This document shows, in pieces, positions 11,042 to 22,500 of a stretch of DNA of 64,000 nucleotides. Source of the stretch: Ulva prolifera (Eukaryota; Chlorophyta; Ulvophyceae; Ulvales; Ulvaceae); the NCBI GenBank assembly GCA_023078555.1, contig CM041196.1:496001-560000 (forward strand). The letters run 5' to 3'. Numbering within the stretch: position 1 is the first letter of the stretch; the number at the start of each line of letters is the position of its first letter. The notes beneath the pieces were generated by a model. It ran no database searches. It saw only the letters and a list, made by a program, of their open reading frames with translations, and had not been told where the DNA came from. Made by a program: the position numbers and the translations under genes.

Positions 11042-14000
11042 CTAGAAGTCGACGTTGAAGTGGTCGGGGAAGCTCGGGAGGCCATCGAACACCGAGCCCC
11101 CACCGCCGCTGCCGCTGCCGCCGCAGCAGTCAACGTCATCGACCTCCTCCTCGACTGCGCCATATGGTGCTGCACGCCATGGGGACAATGAGGCGTTGCA
11201 CCCGATCACACAGCACGCTCCCAAAGTGAGAAGGTCACATTGGCGGATGGCAGAAATATAAATGCAGCGAGGGGACACTGGCGTGGCCACAGGTGTGCAT
11301 CAAACTGGCGCTGGCCAGCAGCCACATGCCAGCACGCAGCGCGCAGCACGGACGAGGGGGGGCGTCCATGGAGTGGCGACACAGCGCTGACACTCACCGC
11401 TGCAATGGACGCTTGCACAAAGCAGCATGAGGGACAACCAGGCCCATGCGTACGGGCAGCTATGAGCTCACAGCTGGCACTCGTGGCCGCATGCATATGA
11501 CCCGTTGGTCTCATTCTCAAAAGCACGCGCCTACGCCACGGTGCCAGAGCGGCCCCGTGGCGCGCAGTCACAGCATGGCGCGTGTTGTAGCAGGCAGAAC
11601 CTCAGATACACGCGCATGCACATGCACATACTCCCGCCTCTCCGGCTGTGTCCTTGCAACTCAACTGCAGTCATGCATGCACATGCACACGCACGCGTGC
11701 CCATGAAGAGGGACCCGACATGCGCGTGGCCGGGGGCGCACCCTTCTTGCCGCCGCCGCCGCTGACCTTGAACGCGTTTGTCTGCACGAAGGAGCGGGTG
11801 TTGTCGTTGATCACCGACCCAAAGGTGGCGCTGTGGATCTCGTCCTCGAAACCCGAGACGGCGCCGAGGCGGTTCTCCCACCAGTCGCCGCCGGAGCCGA
11901 AGAAGATGCGGGCAAACTGCTCCGAGATGATGTGGTGCTGCACCGGTCCAAAGACGTTCTTCTTGGGGTTGTAGTTGTCATGCAGCAACCCGACGAACAG
12001 CGGCACCTCGTCATCGACCTGCACACCATGGCCACGTCAGCACGCTACCGCCGGCCGGCCGCCCGTTCTGCCGATGGATCGCCGGTGCTCGGGGTGCTCG
12101 GGGTGCCCGGGGCTCCGGATTCCCAGAGGACTTGACGTCGCGCCGAGCTGGAGGCGGTGTGCGTGGGCGCGCGCGCCGAAACAGCAGCGCACGAACGGCA
12201 CGCGCTATGGCTACAGGTGTGTACGCCGCAGGTTCAACGCATGAACACATGAGCATGCATGATGGGGAGAGATGATCAGCGAGGTGGCTGCACGGCACGC
12301 GTGAGGGTGTGGGGAGGCGCGGGGGCAGCACCAGGCCGTCACCGTCGACACCGAAGCATTCAGCGACGTCTCTGTAGCTCTTCAGGCGCATGTCGCGGCC
12401 GCGGTAGATGTTGCGAGCCGCGAGGTCCTCCCCGAAGCTGCCAAAGAGGGTGTTTCGCAGCGTGTCGGTGAGCTTGCCGTCGATCTGGTTGGCGCGCGAC
12501 TGCGCCGCAAACAGCGCCACATCATCCAGCTTGTGGGACGCCGTCATGTCCCCCTTGCCTGCAAAGGGGAGCACCACGGTCGGCATACAGCACGCCCAGC
12601 ACGCAGCACGCACAGCACGCACAGCACATAACTAAGCGCAGCATGCACAGCACGGGACGAGACGCGGGTGCGCGGGCGAGGTGGGTGGGAGGCGGGGGGG
12701 GCGCATGCTGCGGTGACACAAGCAAAATGCGGCCAGCAAGATGACACCGGGGGGCAGCGCGGGTCGGCGGATGCGCGGCTTTCCTGACCTCAGCGTCCCC
12801 TGGACACCTGCTGTCAGCGCGGACACAGCACCACAGTGCGGCACAGGTCCGGAGCCCGGCCCCAGCAGGGTGCAAGGAGGTGGCACGAGGATCTCGGGAC
12901 GGGGCATTGCCGAGCCCGGGGGCGTGCTGCCCCGCCCGGCCCCAGCAGGGGTCACGCACCGGTCTTCTGGATGCCGAAGAACTTGTTGCCGTCGAAGAGC
13001 TCGACGGTGGGGTGTGGGCCGAGCTTGTCGGGCACGAGGTCGTGGCCGAAGCGGTACGCGGCGGTCGAGAACTCAACCGTCAGGTCCGCAGTCGCCGCCG
13101 GCGCTGTGGTCCTGTCGTTCGCGATCATGCTGCGCAGCTCGGACTCCGAGATGCTGAACAGCGGCAGCCACTCCCTCACGGTGATGTCCTGAATCTTCGC
13201 AATCACGACCTGCAGCAAGCAGCGGCGCGTCAGGGACAGCTCACACCCTCGCAGAATGCCCCACAGCCACGCCGTCCGATACTCACAAAAGCGGCCCGCT
13301 GCATGCATGCAGCTCACGGCGTGGTGGTCCCACGGCAGCGCCCCGCATCAGCTAGCAATAGGGGTGAAGATGGAGGGGCACGGGGGAGGCATGATCAGAG
13401 CGGTGGCGCACATTGCGGGCTTTGTTGAACTTGGCGTCGGGGCTCATGCCCGCATGCGTCGGGTCGTTGTTCATGAAATCGCAGAGGCGGTTGTGCTCAC
13501 GCATCCAGATCGTGTGCATCATCGTGAGCACCGCGTGCTCGTCCACCCGCGCATCCCCGGCCACGAAGAAGTAGTTGCCCTCGCTGTTCTTCACGTTCGA
13601 GATCGGCAGCAAGTTGCCCTCGTCCGACGTGCGCAGCATGCACGAGTCGCCCCCGACGCGGAGCACACTCTCGAGGAAGCCGGGCTCGTCGCCGTAAACT
13701 GTGCCGGCATCGACGATGGGGGTGTTCACGAAGGTGGGGACGGGGCACCCGTCGGAGTCGGTGTCGGAGATGAGGGGGTGCAGTTTCATCGTGGCCGTCA
13801 TGCCGCGGGCACTGCGGAGCACGATCTCGTCGGCGCGGCCGACAGACTCGTCGTCGCCGTCGACCGTCGCCACGACGTCGTGATCTGCACATGGGAGGCG
13901 CGGGTGTGGCTCGCGGTAGGCAGGAGGGGGCCGACCCAGAAGAAGGTGGAAGGCGAAGGTGGCAGAAGCTTACTGGCAGAAGCTTCTTGAAAACGGCTCA

Positions 14001-16166
14001 GAGCAGAGTGGTAGGCATGCTGGAAAAAAGGGACACACTGCGAAAACAACAAACATACGCAGGAAAAGTGCAAGTATGCGAGCTGGGCTGGCGTGTCTGG
14101 TTTCAGAGAAGGAGCATGGACGCGAACATCGTGGCACGCATCTGGTGGTGGGGTTCGGCAAGCACAACGGTGAGCAAACGGCACGTCGACCCCCGGCCCA
14201 ACTTCATCGACAACATGGCCGAGGAAGAGGAGCAACTGCGAGACGCAGTGCGACGGTGTCGTGCACGTGCATACGGCCGGCAGGCATGACTGTGGTACAT
14301 GTGGAGTCTCGAGTCGAGGGCTCTACATCCCGATCGGTTTCCCGACGAAAAATTGGGAAAAGGCAAAAAAACCGACGGCGAGCGAAGCGAGTCTCGGTTT
14401 CCCCCGAGAAGCCCGGGGGGGGGCCGGCGGGGGTGCCCGACGGCCGCCAACGGTGCTTTTCGGGATACCCCGACCAATGCCGACAGCTTGTCGGGATCCC
14501 GAAATCCTGTCGGGCCTGAAGGCACCGGATGTACATTGCAATGACAGAGCATTCATCAGGTGAGTCGCAACCAGGTTGCTTGCTGCTTTCGCATTGCGAC
14601 AATGACCTTGCTTTCGTTCGGGTTCACTGGTCAAGGGCCGAAGCGTAGGCGCACGGCCGAAACTCCTGCATCGGCCGACCAGGGCAGCAACGACGCCAGT
14701 TGTTCGAAGAAGATGGCTGCGGAACGCTCAGGCGATATGCCACGATTGTCTGAACAGAAAATTCGCGAACGCCAGCTTGAGTATCCATGGAGTGTGTATC
14801 AAGGCCCGGTCAATAAAGCTCACTGTTAGACCTGTTAAATTTGTGAGTCTTGTAAGGGAAGCTCCAAAGGGAAACTACACAGGTTCAAGGACGGGAACGA
14901 CTTCAGGAAGCATCAGAACTCACACAATCACACGCGCGCAGCCGAAGCACAGATCCTTGCCGCTGGGCTCGAAAAGGCTCGTGATAATGCAATGTATGAG
15001 CGCTACAAAATTAATCTTGATTCAAGCGCGCGTTTGCTCATCGTCGTGGCGTTCATGGCAGCCAAGGGCATCTGAAAATTGCTTTTGACACCCCCGATAG
15101 AACCTGAGGAGGTCGGCGGGCAACCCGATATCCAGCAGGGTGCTTTTCGGGGCTAGCCCGACAAAAATTGGGTATGGCTTCGGTTTACCCCGAAAAAGAA
15201 AAACCGGCTTGTAGAGCCCTGGTCTCGACGGCAAGGCGTGCATGGCGCGCTGAGGTTGCGCTTATACTACCCGGCATTATCGCCGCTGGAGACAGCACGA
15301 TAGATAGGGACTGAGAGAGGATTTTTGTGGTCATTGCAGCGAGAGTGACATGGGCGACATCAGCGCGGAAAGGCACATGTACAGAGCCACAGGGAATATC
15401 CCGGTGCGCATTATTCATGCCGCGACAGATGAAGCCACCCGCAAGCGCCCTCCTGAGACACCGATATACATCGATACAATGCAAAGGCCGCACCATGAGT
15501 TGATGTCACAATGCAAGCGGAGACCTGGCCTGCGCTCTCGACGCCTCGGCGTGAACAGTAATTAAGCCACAGCTAGCATATGCAACACGGGCTCGGCCGC
15601 AAGAGATGTTCGACGAAGCAGATGACTCTTTGAACGTACAAGCATTGAATTCGACGATACGTGTAGACTTGGTGGGATGTGCCGGGGGGGTGGCACTCAC
15701 TCCCAAACTGGTATCAGCAGCACTGCGTGGATTTGTCACGCACACGTCCGCAAACTTGGCATCAGGGCTGCCGGAACCACTGCGCACAGGCGAGCAGCAT
15801 ACCGATGAACTGACCCCACGCCCACACGAGGTTGCTGAAGCCGTAGGAGCTCGGCGCAACGCCGTCCTTGAACCACTTGTCGCTGATTGCGCGGATCTCG
15901 CCCACCGCGGGCTGGTAAGGGGGCTCCCGGCTTGGCGTGCAGCCACACATGCGCAGCAGCTTGCCCTTGCCCGTCACTTGCGGCCGAGTGATGGTCGTTG
16001 TTCCACTCCTGGCGGTGCTGGTGGGCAGCCTCAGCTCGGCGCCGTTGGGTTGTGCGAACGCACCGGAGACATCGGACGCTGGGAACACGTTCTGAGCCGT
16101 CGTGCCCTGACTCGAGCTCAACAGCAGCACAGACGCCAGGCTGACAACTGATGCCTTCACTACCAT
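11042..16166 (-). CDS. Secreted animal-type haem peroxidase
   Basis: Six exons on the minus strand (16166-15803, 13884-13412, 13209-12960, 12558-12332, 12018-11742, 11169-11042) have consistent phases and give 572 residues. The N-terminus MVVKASVVSLASVLLLSSS is a classic secretory signal peptide. The animal haem peroxidase (An_peroxidase) core shows WGQFIDHD with the distal His, the conserved REHNRLC motif, the ARNVVIAKIQ helix, and AAYRFGHDLVP with the proximal His. The Asp codon of the distal DHD is split between exons 1 and 2. The tail is Gly/Ser-rich, contains Cys-Cys, and ends in FNVDF. The join between exons 4 and 5 is the weakest: the segment usually found between the YRDVAECFG and VDDEVPLFVG regions is short, so one small exon may be missing. 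The family uses peroxide to oxidise halides or organic substrates; its substrate here is unknown. Confidence 0.85.
14316..15221 (+). mobile_element. Decayed hAT-like DNA transposon in peroxidase intron 1
   Basis: Inverted ends AGGGCTCTACA (14317-14327) and TGTAGAGCCCT (15210-15220) bracket about 905 bp. Eight-base flanks GTCTCGAG (14306-14313) and GTCTCGAC (15222-15229) differ at one position, as in an aged hAT target duplication, though three extra bases sit beside the left copy. Inside, one plus-strand frame from about 14590 to 15075 reads a Lys/Arg-rich start, then QLEYPWSVYQGP, two in-frame stops, CESCKGSSKG, and FRKHQNSHNHTRA, resembling the TTF-type zinc finger at the start of hAT transposases. 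No catalytic domain follows. Many CCCGACA/TGTCGGG words near both ends may be transposase-binding sites. The element runs opposite to the host gene. Confidence 0.6.
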
Positions 16167-16946
16167 GATAGCCAGCCGATAGATTATGCTGGAACAAAAA
16201 ACGCTGTCGCGGGAGTGCTGAGCACCGATTGCGATGCAACGAGCGAGTTCAGGCGCTAGTGGTGCAGCTGACTGCCACAGGCTGTACGCAGGAAGAGGGA
16301 CCAACTGCCGATCGGGAGTAGCACGAGGACAAGGCGTGGAGTCGCTTAAGTAGTGACATGCCGCGAGCCTGGAGGCGTACGTTATGCCCAGAGGCCAGCA
16401 GCAATCCCGCCCCACTCAAACGTTAACGCCACGCGGAGAACCACATTTCTAATACATGTACCATGACACATGACGCTGCGAAGCCCGTGGCCGGATCTGG
16501 TGCATGCATATGCTCGCGTTGTAATACCTCTGTGATCTGATATGCATGACGTAGGTTAGGGGACAGCATGCATATCGACATGGATGCTCGTAAGCGGATT
16601 CCCTCGACAAGCAGGCTGTATGCCGGCACTTGTACACCGCGCTGCGCCGCAAACAGGCGTGCACACACACACACACATGTTTGCCGTGTACGCCTACAGC
16701 GAGGCACTACGCGAGAATACGTGGTTGCTGCTGTGCAGTCGCTGCACCTCGTTGTGGTGTCTCATCAGGAAACACTACGTTCCGGAATGGTTTCGTAGTT
16801 CACATCCACGGGTGCTCAGCATTGCAAGTACCATCGTACTATCGGTACCGAGCCGATGGTTCCGCATGCATACGCCGAGCTGTCAGGCATGAGTGACACG
16901 TGTGCATCTTACAGCATCACACATGCTCCATCTAATACGGTCCCTA

Positions 16947-16991
16947 TGGTCTGGATAGGCAGTCAGATGGTGGGGAGCCCTATCCAGACCA
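16947..16991. repeat. Perfect 13-bp inverted repeat, 19-base loop
   Basis: TGGTCTGGATAGG at 16947-16959 and its exact reverse complement at 16979-16991 can form a stem with a 19-base loop. It lies in intergenic DNA about 780 bases upstream of the peroxidase start. It could be a relic palindrome or a transcribed hairpin. Confidence 0.7.
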
Positions 16992-18879
16992 ATTGCAAGC
17001 CCTGCTGTTCTGCGCTAATTGGCAGATACGCAATGTTCGACTGAACGCTCCGAACACTAGCCTAATCCGCACCTGGCTCCAGCATGCAGTGCTAGACGTC
17101 TAGCCGACTAGCACACATGTGCACGGCAGGGGCAGGTCGCTAGTGCTCCAGGATGCGTCCCGGCAGATCATCACCAGGGCTGCGGGACGAGCTTCAGTCC
17201 AGGAAATGCGTACTCATTTCTAAGCTTTTCGATAGCTCGGGAGTGCATGGACTCATGCATGAAGCCTGGAATCAGCATATGCGTGGCTCTGTAAGAAGGC
17301 CGCATAATCTGTGCCGGGGAATGACGTGGGCACCGCGATCGTTACAGATGCAGGGCCTGTGGTCGCGTACAACGCAGACACCACAACGCTAAGGCGGTAA
17401 GCCGCTACCTGTACTGTACACCGCATCGTGTACATCGATTCGGCCAGTGGAACGGACAGGCAGGCGCAAGTAGCTGCAGCTGGCAGCTTCGTTCACCGGC
17501 CAGGCATCAGCGTGAGCCAGTTACTTGACGAAAGCTGTAGACATCTCGATAAACAGTACACATGTAATGTCGTAGTGAATATCTCAAATGAGAACATCGC
17601 ATGAGAATTGGATGCCATGTAGAGCTTTGCAGTAGGCATTTTCCTCCGTGGTTCCTCCATCTGCCCAGAGAGCGCATCTGATCTGCGACCTTGCGTTGAA
17701 TGCAGCCAGGTGGAGGCTGGAGTGTACTCCATGTCTGTGCCTTGCGCGGTCTCCGGAACAGACGCCGTGTATAGATCTATATCTGGACGCCGTGCACGAC
17801 CCATTGTATTTGGCTTCTTCTATGCGGCAGCTGCCCTGCTCTACACGTACACATCACTACGCGAACCCGGGAATTGCTGCTTCGATCGCGGCAGTAGAGA
17901 CTGGCCCTCCTGTACTCGCTCGCGAGTTCATGACATGCTCCATCAGCTGTAGCAAGGTGCTCGGAACACCAATGCCAAGATGCGTTTGTCCGACCGCGTG
18001 GTTCACGACGACATAAAACTGCAGTCAATCAGCCTTATTTTCTGCAGCGCCGTGTCCTCTGGGGAGCCTTTACATCTGCAGCCTGTGCGAAGGGGAGGAC
18101 GCGCTGAGATTTATGTGCTGTACTTGACGTTTCCCGACGCCGCGATAATATATGCCCTGATCATGTTCAACTCATAATCACCTGCTAAGGCGTGCTACTT
18201 TCTGGGATCACCGCACCTTGGTAGTTCCGCTGCGCGCGGAACAAGCCACACTGCACGCGGACAATGGCTAAACGGCCCAAGCCAACGCACAGGTGCACAT
18301 ACGTTACGCCGTGAGCTCACGCAGATGCACTCCATAACGCTACGGATAAGCGGTATCATCGAAGGCGAGATCGTGGCGGTTGAATCTGAGTTGCCGCGGT
18401 CCACTTCCCTGCTGGCATGTGATGTCAGGTGCCTGCCCTCGTGGGTGCTTCATGTTTCAGCACCGCCATACGACTCCATTCACAGGACTCTAGGATCGAC
18501 ATCCGCACATTCCCCTTTTGGAGCACGTCCAGCTCCCGCCCGGAGTGAGAGCGCAACCTGGACATTCCCTGTGGTGCAGTGCCTGGAAAGCTGAGCTCTC
18601 TGAAGCTGACCGCCTGCAGTGCCACGCACGCGCAAGGTAGCCACTGTCATCAGCTGTTCGGAGATTCAGTGCACGGTTCTCTGTTGCCATGCAGGTCCGC
18701 TGTTCAGGGACATAGTGCTGTGGAATATGCTCGAACGTGAGTCCTATCCCTTTCCTCCATCAGGCAGCAGCAGACATCACCCCTGCTGCGTCAGCATGAG
18801 TAGCTAGATACAGCAGCAACACTGGCTGCGACTGTGGCGTGGGTGTGATGGACTGGGTTGGTGGTTGTATTTTTGCGCT

Positions 18880-18926
18880 GTTTGCTCGTTTCGCGGTGCT
18901 GCCCACCTCTTCGCCTGTACCCTTGG
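18880..18926 (-). repeat. SINE-like fragment D
   Basis: On the minus strand this reads CCAAGGGTACAGGCGAAG and then GTGGGCAGCACCGCGAAACG, aligning with the first 45 or so bases of the dispersed family. The end of the copy and any flanking duplication are not clear. Confidence 0.4.
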
Positions 18927-19597
18927 AATCCAGCAGAAACACACACAGGACGATGCACTTTCGAAACAAGTGGTGCGACAGCTCAATTGTATGTTGAGAC
19001 ACTTACACACATCAGGCACATCTCAGTGCTTCTACAGCACCTACACCCAGCCCAGTGACCCTTACCTACCACTACGTACACCGACGATGGATACACATAC
19101 TACTACCAGTGTTAAATATATATGTTTGGCTATGAATTACTTATAAGCGATAAAATTAGCAATTCAAGTCAGACTTAAGCAATAAAAGCTAATTGTGACA
19201 CCCCCGCTACGGCGAGCGAAGCAAGCAAAAGAATACATGACGCACTCTCTTGTTGCTCGCTGAGCAATCACAAAATCAATTCAATGGTCTGATCATCGCC
19301 TAGCATCTCATGCATTCGTGTTCTGGGTGCAGCTGTTGGGTTTTAGCAATGGCTGTTCATCCGCCCATAGCCGGAGTAACAGCAAAGTAGGCTTGAGTGC
19401 GAGCTAAGCCATTGTGATATTCTGACGCAGGCCAACTCATGGCTAACCAAGCTATGAATCAATCAGTGGTTACGCCTTCCGATGGCTTGTTAAGCTATAT
19501 TGCCTCAAACGAAAATTATGTCACTGACTACTACACACCTAGCCACCAGCAACAACTTTATTGTTCTCTGTGGAAACAGCTCATCCTGCGGCTGCCG

Positions 19598-22500
19598 TCA
19601 CACCAGCGGGCTGCAAATGACAGCGATGCCCGCTACGACCACCCCCAGCAGCACCATCAGGTTGCGGGTGGTTCGGTTCCCCGCCGCGAGCGTGTCGCGA
19701 TACAACGTGTCCAGGGGGCCCCGGTGCTCCGCCGAGCCCGTCGAGAACGAGAGCGCGACGGGCGCGGCGAAGAGCTGCGGCAGCACCTTGGACAGCAGCA
19801 GGCGCAGCGCGGCGTTGGCGCCCCACAGCGCCGACTTGAGCTTCATGCCGGCCTGCTTGTACTGGTACGGAGCCGCGAACTGCATCGAATTCAGCACGTC
19901 ACGTGAGCTCGGGCCACTGTATGGCGGAGCAGCACCATGCATGCTGCACCAGAGTGGCAGCATGCATGCTGCACCAGAGTGGCACCATGCATGCTGCACC
20001 AGCGTGGCACCTGTCGGTCGCGCACCCTGGGACTGTGCCGCAGCCACCATGGCCCCCTCTGAGCGACAGGCAGCGGCTACACGCGCTTGGCTTCGCCGCA
20101 ACAGAGCACTGACTACCCGATACTGCAGTCCGCATGCGATGATACGGAGCATGCATGCTGGAAAGACACCTGCATGCAGGAATGGTGCACACAGATCAGC
20201 CATGCGCACCTGCATCATGCGCACCAGCGCCCGGTTCTCCCCGACGCGGATCGCCTCGTACTCCCTCAGGGCAGCGTTCAGGTCTTGCGGGCTCTTTGCC
20301 ATGCAGTTTGTGAGCGTCGACACGTCCAGCAGGGCCGCGTTCACCCCCTGGCCGATATCTGCAACACAGACCGAGCTGCTGAGTCGCCGTGTCGCCGAGC
20401 AGCGGAAGCGGCTCTCTATCCCAGCCCTCACCATGGGCGACATGCAGCATCAGTCGACACCTGTCAAATGACCCCGTGCTTGTGCCAAGGACAGCAGCAC
20501 AGGCTGGTCGGATCGGTTCAGGAGAACGGCGGTGGCCGCTCGGTTGCACCCAAAACAAAAAAAACCCCAACAAAAAAGGGAAACTGCAAGCTAGCAGAAG
20601 ATCGCACAGCACTGAGGCACCCCAACCCGAGGCGGCTGGATCAGACCTTAGACAGCAGACGATCGAGCAGCCGGCACATGCAGGTATTTCAGCACACGGA
20701 CACGCATCTCCGCGGCCGCCAAGCTCCGACGAGGGCATCGCAGGGAAACGAAACACTGCTTGACTTCACGGTGGTCGCTCGCGTCGCAGGGAGCGGGCGG
20801 TGGTCACACCTGGCGGGAAGACATGAGCGGCGTCACCCAGGATCAGCACGGTCGCGCCCTTCAGCCCCGCCGCAGCGTCCCCGGCCCCCACCTCCGCCTC
20901 CGCGGCCCCCGGGAACTCCGCCACCAGCCGCCGGCACGCCTGCGGGTCCTTGAACGCGCCGAGCCGCGAGGACACAAACTTCTGGGCGACCTCCTCGGGG
21001 ATGTTCTCCCTCAGCCGGTCCAGCTGCGGGAACGAGGCATCGAGGTAGCTGTACAGCTCGGCCGTCGTCGAGACCTTCCAGAACGGGTGGTCGGGCCAGA
21101 GGATGAAGTTGGCTGTGCGCGCGGCGGTGAGGTCTTTGACGGCGAGCAGGCCGAGGCGGAGGGGGTGGGCGCCGTCGACGGAGGTGCCGGGGACGACTGC
21201 GACCTGCGTGTTTGGGATCTCGCCGCCGGCGGTCGAGAGGGTGGGGTTCGCGGGCAGAGGCAGGACCTGCACACGCAGGTCGTGACGATGCCGCTTACCG
21301 CAGGAGCCGGCCCTGTGAATTGCGTACGGACGTCTGAGGGGGAGTGCCAGGTGGTTTACCCCTCCGGCATGTGGTCCCGTTAACTTGGAGCTGTTGATGC
21401 CATCTTCAGTATGCGGCTGAGTAAATCCAGAACTGCTTTCCTTTAGTTTACAAGCTGGCGGAAAAAGTGTGCCGATGCGTCGATGCTGTGTGGATTCACG
21501 GCTGTTGCATGCAGAGATGCATGTCGTTGAGGGACGCTCGAAACTGTGCTGATTGCTGCTCTGCTATCTTCAGGCTGCACACATCGCCCCAAACCTCGTT
21601 GTTTCCTGCACGAGCTGTGCACGATGCAATGGCGAGAGTCCCGGCAGGATGCATGCAGCTTGCACGGAAGACAGACACGGCGTTTGCACTGCAGAGTGCC
21701 AGGAGAGCACCTTGTAGCACAGGCCTCCAGCGTCGCTCGGGTGGACCTCCATCTCCCAGCCAGCGTCCGGCTGCGCTGCACTGAGCGCGTTGCGCACGAT
21801 GGAGTTTGCCCCGTCCGCTGCCACGAGCAGCCGGCAGGTGAACGCAGACGTCCGCGGCGCCTCGCCCTCCTTCCGGGACGTCGCTGTGACCACCAGAGGC
21901 TGGCCATCCTGCTCTGGCAGCTGAATGCTGTCCACTTTCGTGGCAAACTCGACCTGCACAACGCCATCCTGTGTAGCTGAGGTGAGTCTCCCACGAAGCT
22001 GAATTGCTCTTAGCGGACAGCGTGCCTGCACCGTTGACAGATACACGGGTAGTTGCATGGTGCATGCCATTCAATGTGCACCACATGGATACCGAGATCG
22101 ATCCTTCCAGGAGCAGCCACAGTGCGACTTTGAGGCTACTGAACATGGTGACACTGAAATGTCGCCTGCACATTGTTCCAGGCTGTCAGTAGGGACACCT
22201 GCGTGCATGCTCGGCAAACTGTCTCAAGCTGACAGCGGGGACGTCTCCTTCGGCATGCCTCGTGTGCCCGAGACACAGTGTGTTATACAAGGACACAGCG
22301 AGCGAGGCAGGCAGCACCGCAGGCAACAACCAGGGGAACCTCACACCCACGCAAGCAGCGACACGCAGCACAAACCAACACACCCATGCACACGGCAGCA
22401 CCCGCCCTGGCCGCAGTCAGACACACGAGAGACGGTGTGTGTGGAGCGGACCTTGATGTGCTCGGAGTGGAGCTCCTGGCTGTGCCGGTAAAGCGCGTCG

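Larger units (their letters stand above)
16167..19597. other. Long intergenic region, peroxidase 5' flank to flavoprotein 3' flank
   Basis: No frame here has a recognisable domain or splice pattern. It contains a short CA run at 16662-16678, a 13-bp perfect hairpin at 16947-16991, one SINE-like fragment at 18880-18926, and an A/T-rich patch at about 19100-19200 followed by GCGAGCGAAGC, a word also found in the hAT-like element. Confidence 0.5.

Noticed and set aside
16662-16678. A CA dinucleotide run
   Set aside because: It is a simple microsatellite of a kind expected by chance in eukaryotic intergenic DNA.
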